NCBI GenBank assembly: GCA_963773635.1
Contig: CAVZBW010000005.1
Coordinates: 186,001-250,000 of the forward strand
Reading direction: 5' to 3'
Length of the DNA stretch: 64,000 nucleotides
Origin: CAVZBW01 sp963773635
GTDB taxonomy: Bacteria > Actinomycetota > Acidimicrobiia > Acidimicrobiales > RAAP-2
Below are positions 43,948 to 58,538 of the stretch, piece by piece. Both the position numbers and the translations under genes were made by a program. The notes under the pieces were generated by a model. That model saw only the letters and a program-made list of their open reading frames with translations. It ran no database searches and was not told the origin of the DNA. Each line of letters starts with the position of its first letter. The first letter of the stretch is position 1.

Positions 43948-46900
43948 CGCCCGCCGCGGGCGGTCCCTCGTCGGATCGGCGGCGGCGATCGACGATGCGG
44001 CAGCAGACCTCCACCGCGGCATCCGCCCCCAGGAAGGCGACGGCCATCCAGGCAAGCGTGCCGGCATCCTCGTAGGTGGAGGGCCAGTTGCTGCTCTCGA
44101 GGATCGGGTGCTGCGCCTGGCCGATGAGCACCGTGAGGCCGGCCGCCAGGACCAGGCCGAGCGCGCTCAGCCGGATGAGGCCACGTGCCGGCTGCCACAC
44201 CAGGGCGGCGCCGGTGCACAGGCCCACCGCCAGGCCGGCCAACGGGTACGAGATGGCGGCGACGACGAGTGCCGTGCCGACGGCGACCGCACCGGCAACC
44301 CAGGCCCGGGGCCGGGCTCCCTCGGGCGCCCAGGGGGCGACGAGCACGGGGTCGACCGCATCTCCGTCCTCTGAGGTGGCGGACTCCGGGGTGGCGGACT
44401 CTGAGGTGGCGGACCCGGAGATGGCGGACTCTGAGGTGGCGGACTTGGCAGCGGCCGACTTGTCGCGGCGGCGCCTCCGTCGGATCCTGCGCCAGCGCTC
44501 GTGCAGTCGGTCCTTCCAGGGGCGGGGCAAGAAGGCGAGGAGCAGGCACAGCACGATCCCGGAGGCAGAGAGGGCGAGGGCGATCCACTCCCGTGTCTGG
44601 GGGGTCCAGGTGAGGCTGACCGTGAAGCTCTGGCCGCCCAGGGCGTCGAGCTGCGCCGCGGTCACCCGCCAGCCGTTGCCAAAGCCGTCGATCAGCTGGG
44701 ACGGCCCGAGATTCACCGACCGGGCCCCCGGACGGGCTCCGGGCCCCGGGCTGGCCACCGCCTTCCATCCGGCGTTGATGCTCTGACCGAGGACGAGCTC
44801 AAAGGGCCGTGTGGCGCTGGAGACGGCGAGGTGCAGAGACGTCGAGGCCTGGCGGAGGACCTGCACCTTTGGCGCGGCACCGGGCTGCGGTGCCGACAGC
44901 AGCGTTCCCGTGGCATCGGTAGACGGGTTGGATGCGGCCAGTGGCATCGCGGCGCCGCCGGGTGCGGAATCGAGCACGAGCTGGTCGAGGTTCCATCCCG
45001 CCTGGCCCACCAAGAGGTGTCCGGCGGCCGTCTCGACGACGTGGTGGCCGGCTCCGAGCCGGATGCCGCCGGCGTCGGCGCCGCAGGGCTGCAGGGTCAT
45101 CTGGTCGTTGGAGAGGGCGGCGGAGGTGCTGCCCACCACTCGTACGCTGATCGGCTGCCCGTCGATCGTGAGGAGACCGCTCTGGCAGGTGCCGGGCAGC
45201 TGCGCAGGCACGGGAGGTGAGCTGAGTCCGGGTATGCCGAGCTCGGCGATGCCCACGGGCAAGGCGATGGGCTGGGGCGAGTAGAAATTCACCGTCGAGT
45301 GCAGCCGGACCGAGTCGATCCGGATGTGGATCCGGGATCCGGTGAGCGCCGGGAAGGTGAGCGGGACCGAGGTGAGCGCTCCGGGCGTCTTCTTGTCGAC
45401 GATGTGGGGAAGGCTGACGGTCTCGGATCCGCTTTCGGTGCTGATGGTGATCTTGGTCGGGACGGAGTGCCGGCCGTCCGCCAGCACCTGGAGGTCCATG
45501 TGGTCGAAGGTGATCGGCTGGGGCACGTTGTACTGCAGCCAGGCTCCCACCTGGTGACTTGCACCAAAGCCGGGTTGCCAGGCCGTCTGCGGGTTGCCGT
45601 CGATCGCGGCGGCGGCGCCGGCCTGCAGGTCGCCGGGCAGGCGGCCGGACGAGTAGGCCACCACGCCGGTGCCGTCTGCGCCGGGCCTCCCGACGGCCCG
45701 GTCGATCGCATCGTCGGGCACGAGGGCGGACAGACTGGCCGTGCCGGACAGCGTGAACGTGCGTGCGGTCGGAAGGTCGACCTCGCGGGAGATGACGGTC
45801 TCCGGATCGTCGCGTACCGGGTAGGGAGAGACCCGGTCGCGGGTCATCATGAGGGTGAGCCGGTTGTGCAGCGAGGCGGAGCCGGCGTTGTCGAGCAGGT
45901 CGGTCGGCATCTTGGCGACCTCGTTCACGGCGACCCCGGGGATGTCGATGCTGGAGAACCCCACGGGCCCCGGGGTGACGCCAGGAGTGGTGTTCCTGCT
46001 CACGGCGTCGATACGGACCCGGAGCGTCCGGAAGCTGCGGGGCGAGAAGCCGACCACCTGCCCGGCGGAGGTCCGAGAATGCGGCCCGAGGTCCACGGTG
46101 ACGGGGTGGCCGCCGTCGAAGCTCAAGGTGACCTTGGTGATCCAACGAGTCGGATTGCCCTTCAACGGCTGCACCAGGCGTACCTCGTCCGCCTTGGCCG
46201 GATGCTGGAGCGAGAGCTGCCACCATTGCCCAGTGGGGTTGGGGATGAAGGCGCCCGTCTCCCACGAGGTGTCCGGGTTGCCGTCGACCGCCAGGAACGC
46301 CCGGTTCTCGGGCAGGTACGACACCTGGTTGCCGTAGCTGGAGGCGGTCACGTTGGCGGCTCCGACGTAATAGGCCGTGGTCTTGGTGTCGTTCCCCGTA
46401 CCTGGGAACAGCTCGAGCGGGCTGTCGCTCGGATCGGATGTCGTCAGGTTCTCCGAGGGCGTCTCGGTGAAGCCGGTGATGGCGGTCAGCCCGTCCCATC
46501 GCATGGCCTGCTTGCGGTTGGTGTCGGTCACGACCAGGTCCGCACCCTGCGACATCAGGTCGTGCAGCTGCGAATGGTGCCCGTCGAGGGTGCCCGAGAA
46601 GTACACGGCCGAAGCGGTCCCGAGCATCCCCGTGCTCGCCAGGTTGGCCAGTCCGGTGTTGTCGCCCGCCACGACGAGCGCTCCTCGGTTGGACTCGGCG
46701 CGCACGACGGGCCTCGGGTTCTTGACGGTGTACGTGACGATCGGCGCCGGTTGGGTCGGGTTGGGAGGCGCGGCCAGGTCCTGCTCGTCGAGGGTGGGGT
46801 AGAGCGGCACGTCCTGGGTCGGCTTCCCGAAGGACTTGCGATCCGTGAGCCCCGCCGGCGTCGGGTTGAGCTCTTCCGACAGCAGCTGGGGTTGGGGCGC

Positions 46901-48592
46901 CCCGTAGCGCCAATAGGCGATGTCGTTCTGGACCAGCAGATCGCCGGCCGAGATCAGCCGGGCCATGGGCGCCAGGCTGTTCCACTGCTCGGTGCCCGCC
47001 TGGATGGGCTCGTCGATCGCGTACAGCATGTCCGCCGTCGCCATCGAGCCCATGATCTGCTGCTCCTGGATGGCGTAGGGCCGGTTGAGGAGCGCCACCT
47101 CGGGCGTGTCCACGGTGTTGCCCCAGTTGTAGACGGCAAAATCGTCGCCCGGGATCCCGAGCACCCTCGTGCTTTGGTGGACCGAGTTGAGGTAGTTGGC
47201 GGCCTGCTGGAGATAGGCCGGGACCTGCGCCGGCTGCGTCATGCCGTTGGCGATGGTGTCGCCGTTGAAGATGGCCGGGTTGTTGGCCACCACGAGGCCG
47301 GCCAGCGCGACCGTGGTGGCCATTCCCGCCCAGGACCACCGCCGCCAGAGGGCGCTCGCGCCGGCGCCCAGGAGCATCGCCGTCCCGAGGACCACCAGTG
47401 GGGTCGCACGATCCGTCGACCGCATCGCAAGCCCGGCGGTGGTCCCGGTCATGAAGGACTTGAGCCACCCGCCGACCACCGTGGGGCTGTCGAAGGGGTG
47501 CGCGCCCACGGACAGGACGACACCCACCACGACCAGCGCGACGAAGTAGGCCCGGGTGCGCCACTTGAGGAAGATCGCGGAGAGGAAGGCCAGGGCGGGG
47601 AGGAGAAAGGAGACGCCGATCACCCACAGGTACTGCGTGTAGACCACGGACGAGAAGGTCCAGGGCCCGTCCCGGTCTCCACCGTAGAAGTACCAGTAGC
47701 CGATCCCTCGGAGCACCTCGGAGGCCGTCGAGGTCTCGCTGGTCGCCTTGACGGTCTCGGTGAACTTGAGCGTGTTCACCCCGTAGGCGGCCTCGATCTG
47801 CAGGCCCGTGATCCACCAGAGGCAGACGAGCAGCGACAGGCCGGCGATCTTGGCGGCGACCCACGCCGCGTCCACCCACCGCGCCTCGCGCTCGACGGCC
47901 ACCGCATAGACGAGCCACAGGACCGGAGCGAGGCCCGCATAGAGCACGGAGCTGGCGTTGATCCCGCTGACCAGCGCCACGACCAGGGCGAAGAGGGCGG
48001 GGTACTTCCAGCCGCCGCGCCGGAGCGCCAGGGCGGCCAGGGCCACCATCCAGGGGAGCCCGGCCCAGGGGAGCAGGATGACGGAGATCCGCCCGGCGTA
48101 CTGGAGGAAGTAGGGCGACAGCATGAAGGCCATCGCCGCCACGAGCGTGCCCGGCCCCCGCAACTTGAGCGTGCGGCACAGGAAGAGCACGCCGGCGCCG
48201 GCGGCGAAGAGGATCCCGCCCAGCCAGAGTCGCTGGGCCACCCAGAGCGGGACGTGCAGGGCCGAGCACAGCCAGTAGAAGGGCCCCATCGGCAGGAGGT
48301 AGCCGATGTACTCGTGCGTCACGGTCCCGAGGGCCACGTCGGGGTTCCACATCGAGAAGACCTGGCGCAAGAATTTGCCGGGGTCCAGGTAGAGGTACGT
48401 CTTGGTGTCGTCCGTGACCACGCCGGGGCGCACCGCGAGGAGCGGGACGAAGGCGACCAGGCCGAGTATGGCCAGCTGGATCGTCTGGCCCAGGCCCGGG
48501 GCTGGTCGGTGCCGGATCCCGTCCCGGTGCCGGTCCCTGCTGCGCTGGCCTGCCCCTCGCCCGACAGCAGGTGGTGTGGTCGTCGTGGTCAT
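43922..48592 (-). CDS. aftD: AftD-like alpha-(1->3)-arabinofuranosyltransferase
   Basis: A 1556-residue membrane enzyme. The N-terminal ~600 residues are a GT-C domain: after helix 1 comes VVTDDTKTYLYLDPGKF, the Asp-Asp motif, then NPDVALGTVTHEYIGYLLPMG. Two carbohydrate-binding F5/8-type domains lie at roughly 745-900 and 1000-1150, and two or more helices close the C-terminus after a Ser/Ala repeat (44370-44459). AftD adds branching arabinofuranose in mycobacterial arabinogalactan and lipoarabinomannan, using decaprenyl-phosphoryl-arabinose. The start at ATG 48592 is chosen; GTG 48613 adds seven residues. An exact substrate in this organism is inferred. Confidence 0.88.
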   Translation of the reverse strand: MTTTTTPPAVGRGAGQRSRDRHRDGIRHRPAPGLGQTIQLAILGLVAFVPLLAVRPGVVTDDTKTYLYLDPGKFLRQVFSMWNPDVALGTVTHEYIGYLLPMGPFYWLCSALHVPLWVAQRLWLGGILFAAGAGVLFLCRTLKLRGPGTLVAAMAFMLSPYFLQYAGRISVILLPWAGLPWMVALAALALRRGGWKYPALFALVVALVSGINASSVLYAGLAPVLWLVYAVAVEREARWVDAAWVAAKIAGLSLLVCLWWITGLQIEAAYGVNTLKFTETVKATSETSTASEVLRGIGYWYFYGGDRDGPWTFSSVVYTQYLWVIGVSFLLPALAFLSAIFLKWRTRAYFVALVVVGVVLSVGAHPFDSPTVVGGWLKSFMTGTTAGLAMRSTDRATPLVVLGTAMLLGAGASALWRRWSWAGMATTVALAGLVVANNPAIFNGDTIANGMTQPAQVPAYLQQAANYLNSVHQSTRVLGIPGDDFAVYNWGNTVDTPEVALLNRPYAIQEQQIMGSMATADMLYAIDEPIQAGTEQWNSLAPMARLISAGDLLVQNDIAYWRYGAPQPQLLSEELNPTPAGLTDRKSFGKPTQDVPLYPTLDEQDLAAPPNPTQPAPIVTYTVKNPRPVVRAESNRGALVVAGDNTGLANLASTGMLGTASAVYFSGTLDGHHSQLHDLMSQGADLVVTDTNRKQAMRWDGLTAITGFTETPSENLTTSDPSDSPLELFPGTGNDTKTTAYYVGAANVTASSYGNQVSYLPENRAFLAVDGNPDTSWETGAFIPNPTGQWWQLSLQHPAKADEVRLVQPLKGNPTRWITKVTLSFDGGHPVTVDLGPHSRTSAGQVVGFSPRSFRTLRVRIDAVSRNTTPGVTPGPVGFSSIDIPGVAVNEVAKMPTDLLDNAGSASLHNRLTLMMTRDRVSPYPVRDDPETVISREVDLPTARTFTLSGTASLSALVPDDAIDRAVGRPGADGTGVVAYSSGRLPGDLQAGAAAAIDGNPQTAWQPGFGASHQVGAWLQYNVPQPITFDHMDLQVLADGRHSVPTKITISTESGSETVSLPHIVDKKTPGALTSVPLTFPALTGSRIHIRIDSVRLHSTVNFYSPQPIALPVGIAELGIPGLSSPPVPAQLPGTCQSGLLTIDGQPISVRVVGSTSAALSNDQMTLQPCGADAGGIRLGAGHHVVETAAGHLLVGQAGWNLDQLVLDSAPGGAAMPLAASNPSTDATGTLLSAPQPGAAPKVQVLRQASTSLHLAVSSATRPFELVLGQSINAGWKAVASPGPGARPGARSVNLGPSQLIDGFGNGWRVTAAQLDALGGQSFTVSLTWTPQTREWIALALSASGIVLCLLLAFLPRPWKDRLHERWRRIRRRRRRDKSAAAKSATSESAISGSATSESATPESATSEDGDAVDPVLVAPWAPEGARPRAWVAGAVAVGTALVVAAISYPLAGLAVGLCTGAALVWQPARGLIRLSALGLVLAAGLTVLIGQAQHPILESSNWPSTYEDAGTLAWMAVAFLGADAAVEVCCRIVDRRRRSDEGPPAAGATGGPPGS
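44370..44459. repeat. 15-bp tandem repeats in the aftD-like gene
   Basis: Six 15-bp units, consensus TCTGAGGTGGCGGAC on the plus strand, encoding a Ser/Ala/Thr/Glu pentapeptide series (SATSE-like) on the coding strand. They sit between the C-terminal basic linker and the last helices. The period keeps frame, so copy number could vary without loss of function. Confidence 0.85.
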
Positions 48593-48774
48593 GGTGTCGC
48601 CAGGCGCGGGCACGTGGCGGCACCGCCTGGCCTTCAGGCTTCTCCGCCCGGGCCCGCCGAAGATTCGCCCCGCTTGGTTAGCCCGGTAGTGTAAGCACCC
48701 GTTCCGGAGTAGGGCCGGCAGCCCGGAGCGGGCCCTGCGTGCTCCGATGCAGCGTGCCCGGAATGCAGATACCC

Positions 48775-49611
48775 ATGGCCACCCTCCGTGACACCGACGA
48801 GCGCCTGACCGGGGAGCGGCCGCGCCAGGGGGTGACCCCCGACTCTCTCCTCGCCCTGCACGACGCGGGCTACCGGGCCGTCCTCGAGCGAGTCGGACCG
48901 GGGGCCCTGCTCGACGTGGGTTGCGGCGAGGGCTTCGAGTCGGCGCGGCTCGCCGGCCCCGGCCGGGTGGTGGTGGGGGCGGACTACAGCCAGACTGCGG
49001 CGAGGGTGGCCCGCGCCCGCTTTGCGGGTCAGGGCCTCGAGGTGGCCTGCATGGACGCCGTTGCGCTCGGGCTGGCCGGCGGATCCTTTGCCTCCGCCTG
49101 CTCCTCGCACCTGATCGAGCACTTCGTCGACCCCGAGCCCCACGTCGTGGAGCTCGCCCGGATCCTGGCCGACGAGGGGTCCGCCTACTTTCTCACCCCC
49201 AACAAGCCGGCGGACTTCGAGAACCCCTTCCATCTCCACCTGTTCGATCGTGACGAGCTCGTCGCACTGCTCGAGCGGCACTTCGCCGAGGTGTGGGTCG
49301 GCGGCGTCGACGCCAGGGATGCCGTCAAGGCCGAATTCGCGGCCCGCCGGGCCAAGGCCAACAAGGTGCTGGCCCTCGACGTCTTCGATCTCCGGCACCG
49401 GATCCCCCGCACCTGGTACGTGGCCGCCTACACGCGACTCCTCCCCGTCGCCTACCGGCTGATGGCCCGGCAGGGTACGGGTGGGGCGACCGGGATCACC
49501 GAGGACGATTGGTTCGTCACCGATACCACCGACGACACGACGCTCGTGCTGTTCGCGATCGCACGCCGTCCCCTCCGCCCGGGCCGGCCGCACGGCGACG
49601 CCTCGGGCTGA
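48775..49611 (+). CDS. SAM-dependent methyltransferase
   Basis: A 278-residue class I methyltransferase. The SAM-binding motif I is ALLDVGCGEGFES, motif II is VVVGADYSQTAA and later SSHLIEHFVDP and YFLTPNKPAD follow, as in ubiquinone/sugar methyltransferase relatives. The acceptor is unknown; nearness to the glycan locus makes a glycolipid or sugar possible. ATG 48775 (MATLRDTDERLTGERP) is preferred to an earlier GTG at 48739. It is divergent from aftD, and its stop overlaps the coaE start by one base. Confidence 0.82.
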   Translation: MATLRDTDERLTGERPRQGVTPDSLLALHDAGYRAVLERVGPGALLDVGCGEGFESARLAGPGRVVVGADYSQTAARVARARFAGQGLEVACMDAVALGLAGGSFASACSSHLIEHFVDPEPHVVELARILADEGSAYFLTPNKPADFENPFHLHLFDRDELVALLERHFAEVWVGGVDARDAVKAEFAARRAKANKVLALDVFDLRHRIPRTWYVAAYTRLLPVAYRLMARQGTGGATGITEDDWFVTDTTDDTTLVLFAIARRPLRPGRPHGDASG

Positions 49612-50218
49612 TGCTGGCCGTCGGGTTGACCGGGGGCATCGGGTCGGGGAAGTCGACGGTGGCGGACCTGCTGGCGCGGCGCGGGGCCGAGCTCATCGAC
49701 GCCGACCAGATCGCCCGAGAGGTCGTGGAGCCGGGCCAACCCGCCTACCGGCCCCTCGTCGACCGGTTCGGCCCGGGGATCCTCGCTCCCGACGGCTCCC
49801 TCGATCGCCCGGCCCTGGCCGCGTTGGCCTTCTCGGACCCCGAGGCGCTCGCCGACCTCAACGCCATCACCCACCCGGCCATCGGGGAGTCCATGCTCGC
49901 CCGGCGGCAGGTCGCCGACGGCAAGGAGGGCGTCGTCGTCCTTGCCATTCCCCTCCTCAAGGCGGCCCACCGCGACACCGTGCGCCTCGACGCGGTGGTG
50001 GTGGTGGACTGCCCGGTGGAGGTGGCCGTCGAGCGGCTGGTCGAGCTCCGGGGCATGGAGCGAGTCGACGCGGAGGCTCGGGTCGCCGCCCAGATCTCCC
50101 GCGAGGAGCGGCTCCGCGAGGCGGACTACGTCGTCGACAACTGGGGCGACTCGGGCACCTGGAGGACGAGGTCGACCGTCTCTGGCAGTGGCTGGAGGAG
50201 CGCCGCAAGGCCCTCTGA
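49611..50218 (+). CDS. coaE: Dephospho-CoA kinase, frame broken near the 3' end
   Basis: It phosphorylates dephospho-CoA in the last step of CoA synthesis. The P-loop GLTGGIGSGKSTVAD, the DADQIAREVV segment and ITHPAIGESM are intact. At about 50150 the frame changes and the C-terminal helix LEDEVDRLWQWLEERRKAL is read in another frame to TGA 50216-50218. One lost base (GAC[C]TC) restores VDNWGDLGHLEDEV; a two-doublet reading is also possible. About 202 residues in all. It begins the frameshift-rich stretch that continues through uvrB and uvrA. The enzyme is essential, so real loss is unlikely. Confidence 0.9.
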
Positions 50219-50283
50219 TCCGTCCTGCTCGGCGGGCCCGCCCAAGCGCCGGTCCCGCAGCCGGCGACCGGTACCATCGACCG

Positions 50284-55426
<5,143 letters not shown>

Positions 55427-55463
55427 CCCTCCTTGGCCCCGGTCGGGGGGTCTTCCGACGTGG

Positions 55464-57128
55464 TCACGACGCGCACGGGCCGGGCTGGACCGAGACCGCT
55501 ACCTGGTGGCCGCCCCCGTTGGCCACGAGCAGCCGGGTGGCGTCCCGCCCGGAGATGACCCGACCCCCGGTGACCCTGGCGCAGTACCCACGGGGGTAGT
55601 GCACCCTGGTCGGCACCTCGATGACGGTCGGCGCGGTTGTCCGCCGCGAGGGCGTGTAGCGCAGGGAGAACGAGTCCGTCAACGGGTCGAAGGCGAACGA
55701 GCGCGGCACGCCCGCCACCGCCTCGGGGTAGACCTCGGCCAGAGCGGAGGCGACGGGGGAGAAGCGGCCGGACGGCTCGACGAGTCCCTCCGCCGAGCTG
55801 CCGGTCGGGTCGCCGTAGTACTTCCAGGCCCAGTAGGCCCAGCCGAGCCGGTAGCGATCGGCTGCGGCAACCAACGCGGCCACGAGGTCGCGATTGTTGG
55901 TGGCCCCAAACTCGCTCATGAACCACGCCGGTCCCCGGGGCTGGGCCGAGGTGAAATCGGTCGCCCGATCGGCCTGCCGCCGCAGGATCGTGGAGACCTG
56001 CCGATCGGCGCACGCGTCGACGTTGGTCGGGTTGCCGGTGACCGGGTCACGAAATGGACAATACGAGTGAAAATTGTAGACCAGGTTGGAGTCGTCGATC
56101 GGGCCGACCGTGTTGCGCACGAGCTTGCGCCCGTAGATGTCGGGCTCGAAGAAGACGAGACGGTGAGGGGAGATCGACTGGAGCGTCGGGACGAGACCTT
56201 CCCTCGGAACGTCGGGCGGGCAGGGGATGTGAAGGCCAAACGCCTGGTCCAGGCCGGGTCGACTCCGACCCGTGTAGAAGCACTCGAGCTGCGTGGCGAC
56301 CTCGGGATCGCCCGGCGAGAGGCGCTCCGTGTAGGGCTCGTTGATCAGGTCGTAGCCGACCACCCAAGGGTTCCTCGCGAAGTACTGGGCCACTTCCCGC
56401 CAGGCCTCGAGGTAAGAGCCCTGGAGGTTCCCGACGACGTCGTTGGTCCAGAAGTGGGCCTCGGCCACGTCGAGCGCCGACGTGGAGTAGGTGCGGGACC
56501 ATCGCCCGGGCGGCCGGACGATCCGGAGGCCGTCGGTGCACACCGCCCAGGGCGGGGCACCCTCTCCGCCAAACGCGGAGCTGTAGAGGTCCTGATGCAT
56601 GTCGAGGAGGGTGTAGACGTGGTAGCGAGCGAGCAGAGCCACGGTCCTCGCCACCCTCGCCAGGTACGTGTGCACGACCCGGGCGCCCAGGGGCCGGGGT
56701 GGGCCGGGAGGGCCTCGCTTGCACACCGAGGGACTGTTGGGGCGCCCGCTGGAGGGGGCGAGGCCCTGCCAGAGGACCCCCAGCCGGACGACGTCGAACC
56801 CGAGCTCGGCGATCTTGGACGCGTCCGCCGCGGTGAAGCTCCAGGGGTGCCGGGGATCGGGGTACAGCTCGAAGGGGGCGCGCTTGTAGACGGCGTTGAC
56901 CCCGTGCAGGAAGACCACCCGGCCGTAGCGATCCGTCAGGTACGGCCCGGAACGTGCTGCGAGCGGGCCCCCCACGGTCAGGTCCGGGCGCCCCGGGGCG
57001 AGGGTCCGCGGCGGTTGGGCCCTCAGGGCCAGGCTGGTCGAGGAGACGACGAAGCTCCCGGCGATCGCCAGGGCGAGGCCGATGGTGCCGATGACGGCTG
57101 CCCGGGTGCACGTGCGCCGACGGCCCAT
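55464..57128 (-). CDS. Secreted glycoside hydrolase family 5, endoglycoceramidase-like
   Basis: About 554 residues from ATG 57128. An N-terminal signal or anchor (AAVIGTIGLALAIAGSFVVSS) is followed by YLTDRYGRVVFLHGVNAVYK, the GH5 start. The acid/base Glu is in YDLINEPYTERL and the nucleophile Glu in FMSEFGATNNRD; DMHQDLYSSAFGGEGAP is the endoglycoceramidase/EGALC-type loop. A C-terminal beta domain ends VAVSVQPGPC. It probably cleaves a glycolipid or beta-glycan outside the cell. It follows nadA by 65 bp on the same strand. Longer N-terminal starts overlap nadA and were rejected. Confidence 0.85.
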   Translation of the reverse strand: MGRRRTCTRAAVIGTIGLALAIAGSFVVSSTSLALRAQPPRTLAPGRPDLTVGGPLAARSGPYLTDRYGRVVFLHGVNAVYKRAPFELYPDPRHPWSFTAADASKIAELGFDVVRLGVLWQGLAPSSGRPNSPSVCKRGPPGPPRPLGARVVHTYLARVARTVALLARYHVYTLLDMHQDLYSSAFGGEGAPPWAVCTDGLRIVRPPGRWSRTYSTSALDVAEAHFWTNDVVGNLQGSYLEAWREVAQYFARNPWVVGYDLINEPYTERLSPGDPEVATQLECFYTGRSRPGLDQAFGLHIPCPPDVPREGLVPTLQSISPHRLVFFEPDIYGRKLVRNTVGPIDDSNLVYNFHSYCPFRDPVTGNPTNVDACADRQVSTILRRQADRATDFTSAQPRGPAWFMSEFGATNNRDLVAALVAAADRYRLGWAYWAWKYYGDPTGSSAEGLVEPSGRFSPVASALAEVYPEAVAGVPRSFAFDPLTDSFSLRYTPSRRTTAPTVIEVPTRVHYPRGYCARVTGGRVISGRDATRLLVANGGGHQVAVSVQPGPCAS

Positions 57129-57193
57129 CGGAGGCGGAGGCTGGGCGACGGGATCGGGTCGGGGTTGGTTCCGCGACGGCTGCGGGCCGGCTC

Positions 57194-58330
57194 TCAGGTG
57201 ATCTGGAGCATCCTGTGGAGGGCCACCTCGGCCCACCTGGCCGTCTCGGGATCAACGACGATCTGGTTGCGCACCTGCCCGTCCACGAGACCCTCGAGGA
57301 TCCAGGCCAGGTGGGCCGCGTCGATCCGGAACATGGTCGAGCAGGGGCACACCAGGGGATCCAGGCACTCGATGTGCTTGTCGGGGTGCTCCTGGGCCAA
57401 GCGGTTCACGAGATGGATCTCCGTGGCGATGCCGATCGCCGTGCCGGGCTCGGCGCGCTCCACCGCCTTGATGATCGAATCGGTGGATCCGACCTCGTCG
57501 GCCAGCTCCACCACGTCGTGGGCGCACTCGGGGTGGACGAGCACGATGCCGTCGGGTTGGCGTGTCCGGAACTCGGCGACGTGCTCGGGCCGGAATCGCT
57601 GGTGCACCGAGCAGTGACCCTTCCACAGCAGGAGGCGGGCGGTCTTGACCTCCACGTCGCTGAGCCCGCCCCGATCGTCGCGGGGGTTCCACAGCACCAT
57701 CTCCTCGGGCCGGTAGCCGAGCTGGTAGCCGGTGTTGCGGCCCAGGTGCTGATCGGGGAAGAACAGCACCTTGTCACCCCGCGGCCCGGTGCCTCCTGTG
57801 CCCGCTCCCGGGTCCGCTCCGGCGCCGAGAGCCCATTCGAGGACGGCACGAGCGTTGGAGGAGGTGCACACCGCCCCCCCGTGGCGCCCGACGAAGGCCT
57901 TGAGCGCCGCCGAGGAATTCATGTAGGTGATGGGCACGATGCGGTCCACGTCGGTGACGGCAGCCAGGTCGTCCCAAGCCTCCTCGACTGCGTCCAGGTC
58001 GGCCATGTCCGCCATGGAGCATCCGGCATTGAGGTCCGGCAGCAATACCCGCTGGTGGTCACCCGTCAGGATGTCGGCGGATTCGGCCATGAAGTGCACG
58101 CCGCAAAAGACGACGAACTCGGCGTCGTGACGGTCGGCGGCGATCCTCGAGAGCCCAAACGAGTCTCCCCGGGCATCGGCCCAGCGCATCACCTCGTCCC
58201 GCTGGTAGTGATGCCCGAGGACGAGCAGTCGGTCTCCGAGGGCGGCCTTGGCGGCCGCGATCCTCTGGGCCAGCTCCTCGGGGGAGGCGGACGTGTACGT
58301 TTCGCTCAGCGCCGTCTGTAGGCGGATCAT
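57194..58330 (-). CDS. nadA: Quinolinate synthase
   Basis: It condenses iminoaspartate with dihydroxyacetone phosphate to quinolinate in NAD synthesis. 378 residues. The three cluster-ligand Cys are in VVFCGVHFMAE, VHPECAHDVV and LVCPCSTMFRI. Substrate-binding LGHHYQRDEVM and HLVNRLAQEHP follow the family order. ATG 58330 (MIRLQTALSETYT) fits the usual start; the open frame extends further upstream without similarity. nadB and nadC are not in the window. It is divergent from uvrC across 208 bp. Confidence 0.95.
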   Translation of the reverse strand: MIRLQTALSETYTSASPEELAQRIAAAKAALGDRLLVLGHHYQRDEVMRWADARGDSFGLSRIAADRHDAEFVVFCGVHFMAESADILTGDHQRVLLPDLNAGCSMADMADLDAVEEAWDDLAAVTDVDRIVPITYMNSSAALKAFVGRHGGAVCTSSNARAVLEWALGAGADPGAGTGGTGPRGDKVLFFPDQHLGRNTGYQLGYRPEEMVLWNPRDDRGGLSDVEVKTARLLLWKGHCSVHQRFRPEHVAEFRTRQPDGIVLVHPECAHDVVELADEVGSTDSIIKAVERAEPGTAIGIATEIHLVNRLAQEHPDKHIECLDPLVCPCSTMFRIDAAHLAWILEGLVDGQVRNQIVVDPETARWAEVALHRMLQIT

Positions 58331-58538
58331 CTCGTCACCCCTTTGGGGATCGCCTCGATGTGGCCGGCGGGGACAGCCTGGTCGCCCATCCGCGGGTGTG
58401 TCGGCCTCGAAGCGGGTATGTCGCCGGGGTACCAGGCCGGCGTCCTGCCAGTCTATGCCGCCAGGACCTTGATCGCAGCGTCCGGCCCCCCGGGGGCAGG
58501 AGCGCACGAAAAGCGGAGCGAGGCGCGAGAGTGGAGTA

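Noticed and set aside
45299..48694. Long open frame on the plus strand opposite aftD
   Set aside because: High GC content makes long antisense frames; its product is Arg/Gly/His-rich without motifs, while aftD on the minus strand matches its family throughout.
48593..48774. Promoter in the aftD/methyltransferase gap
   Set aside because: TTGGTT and TAAGCA at 48675-48695 have poor spacing (13 bp) for a sigma-70-type promoter.
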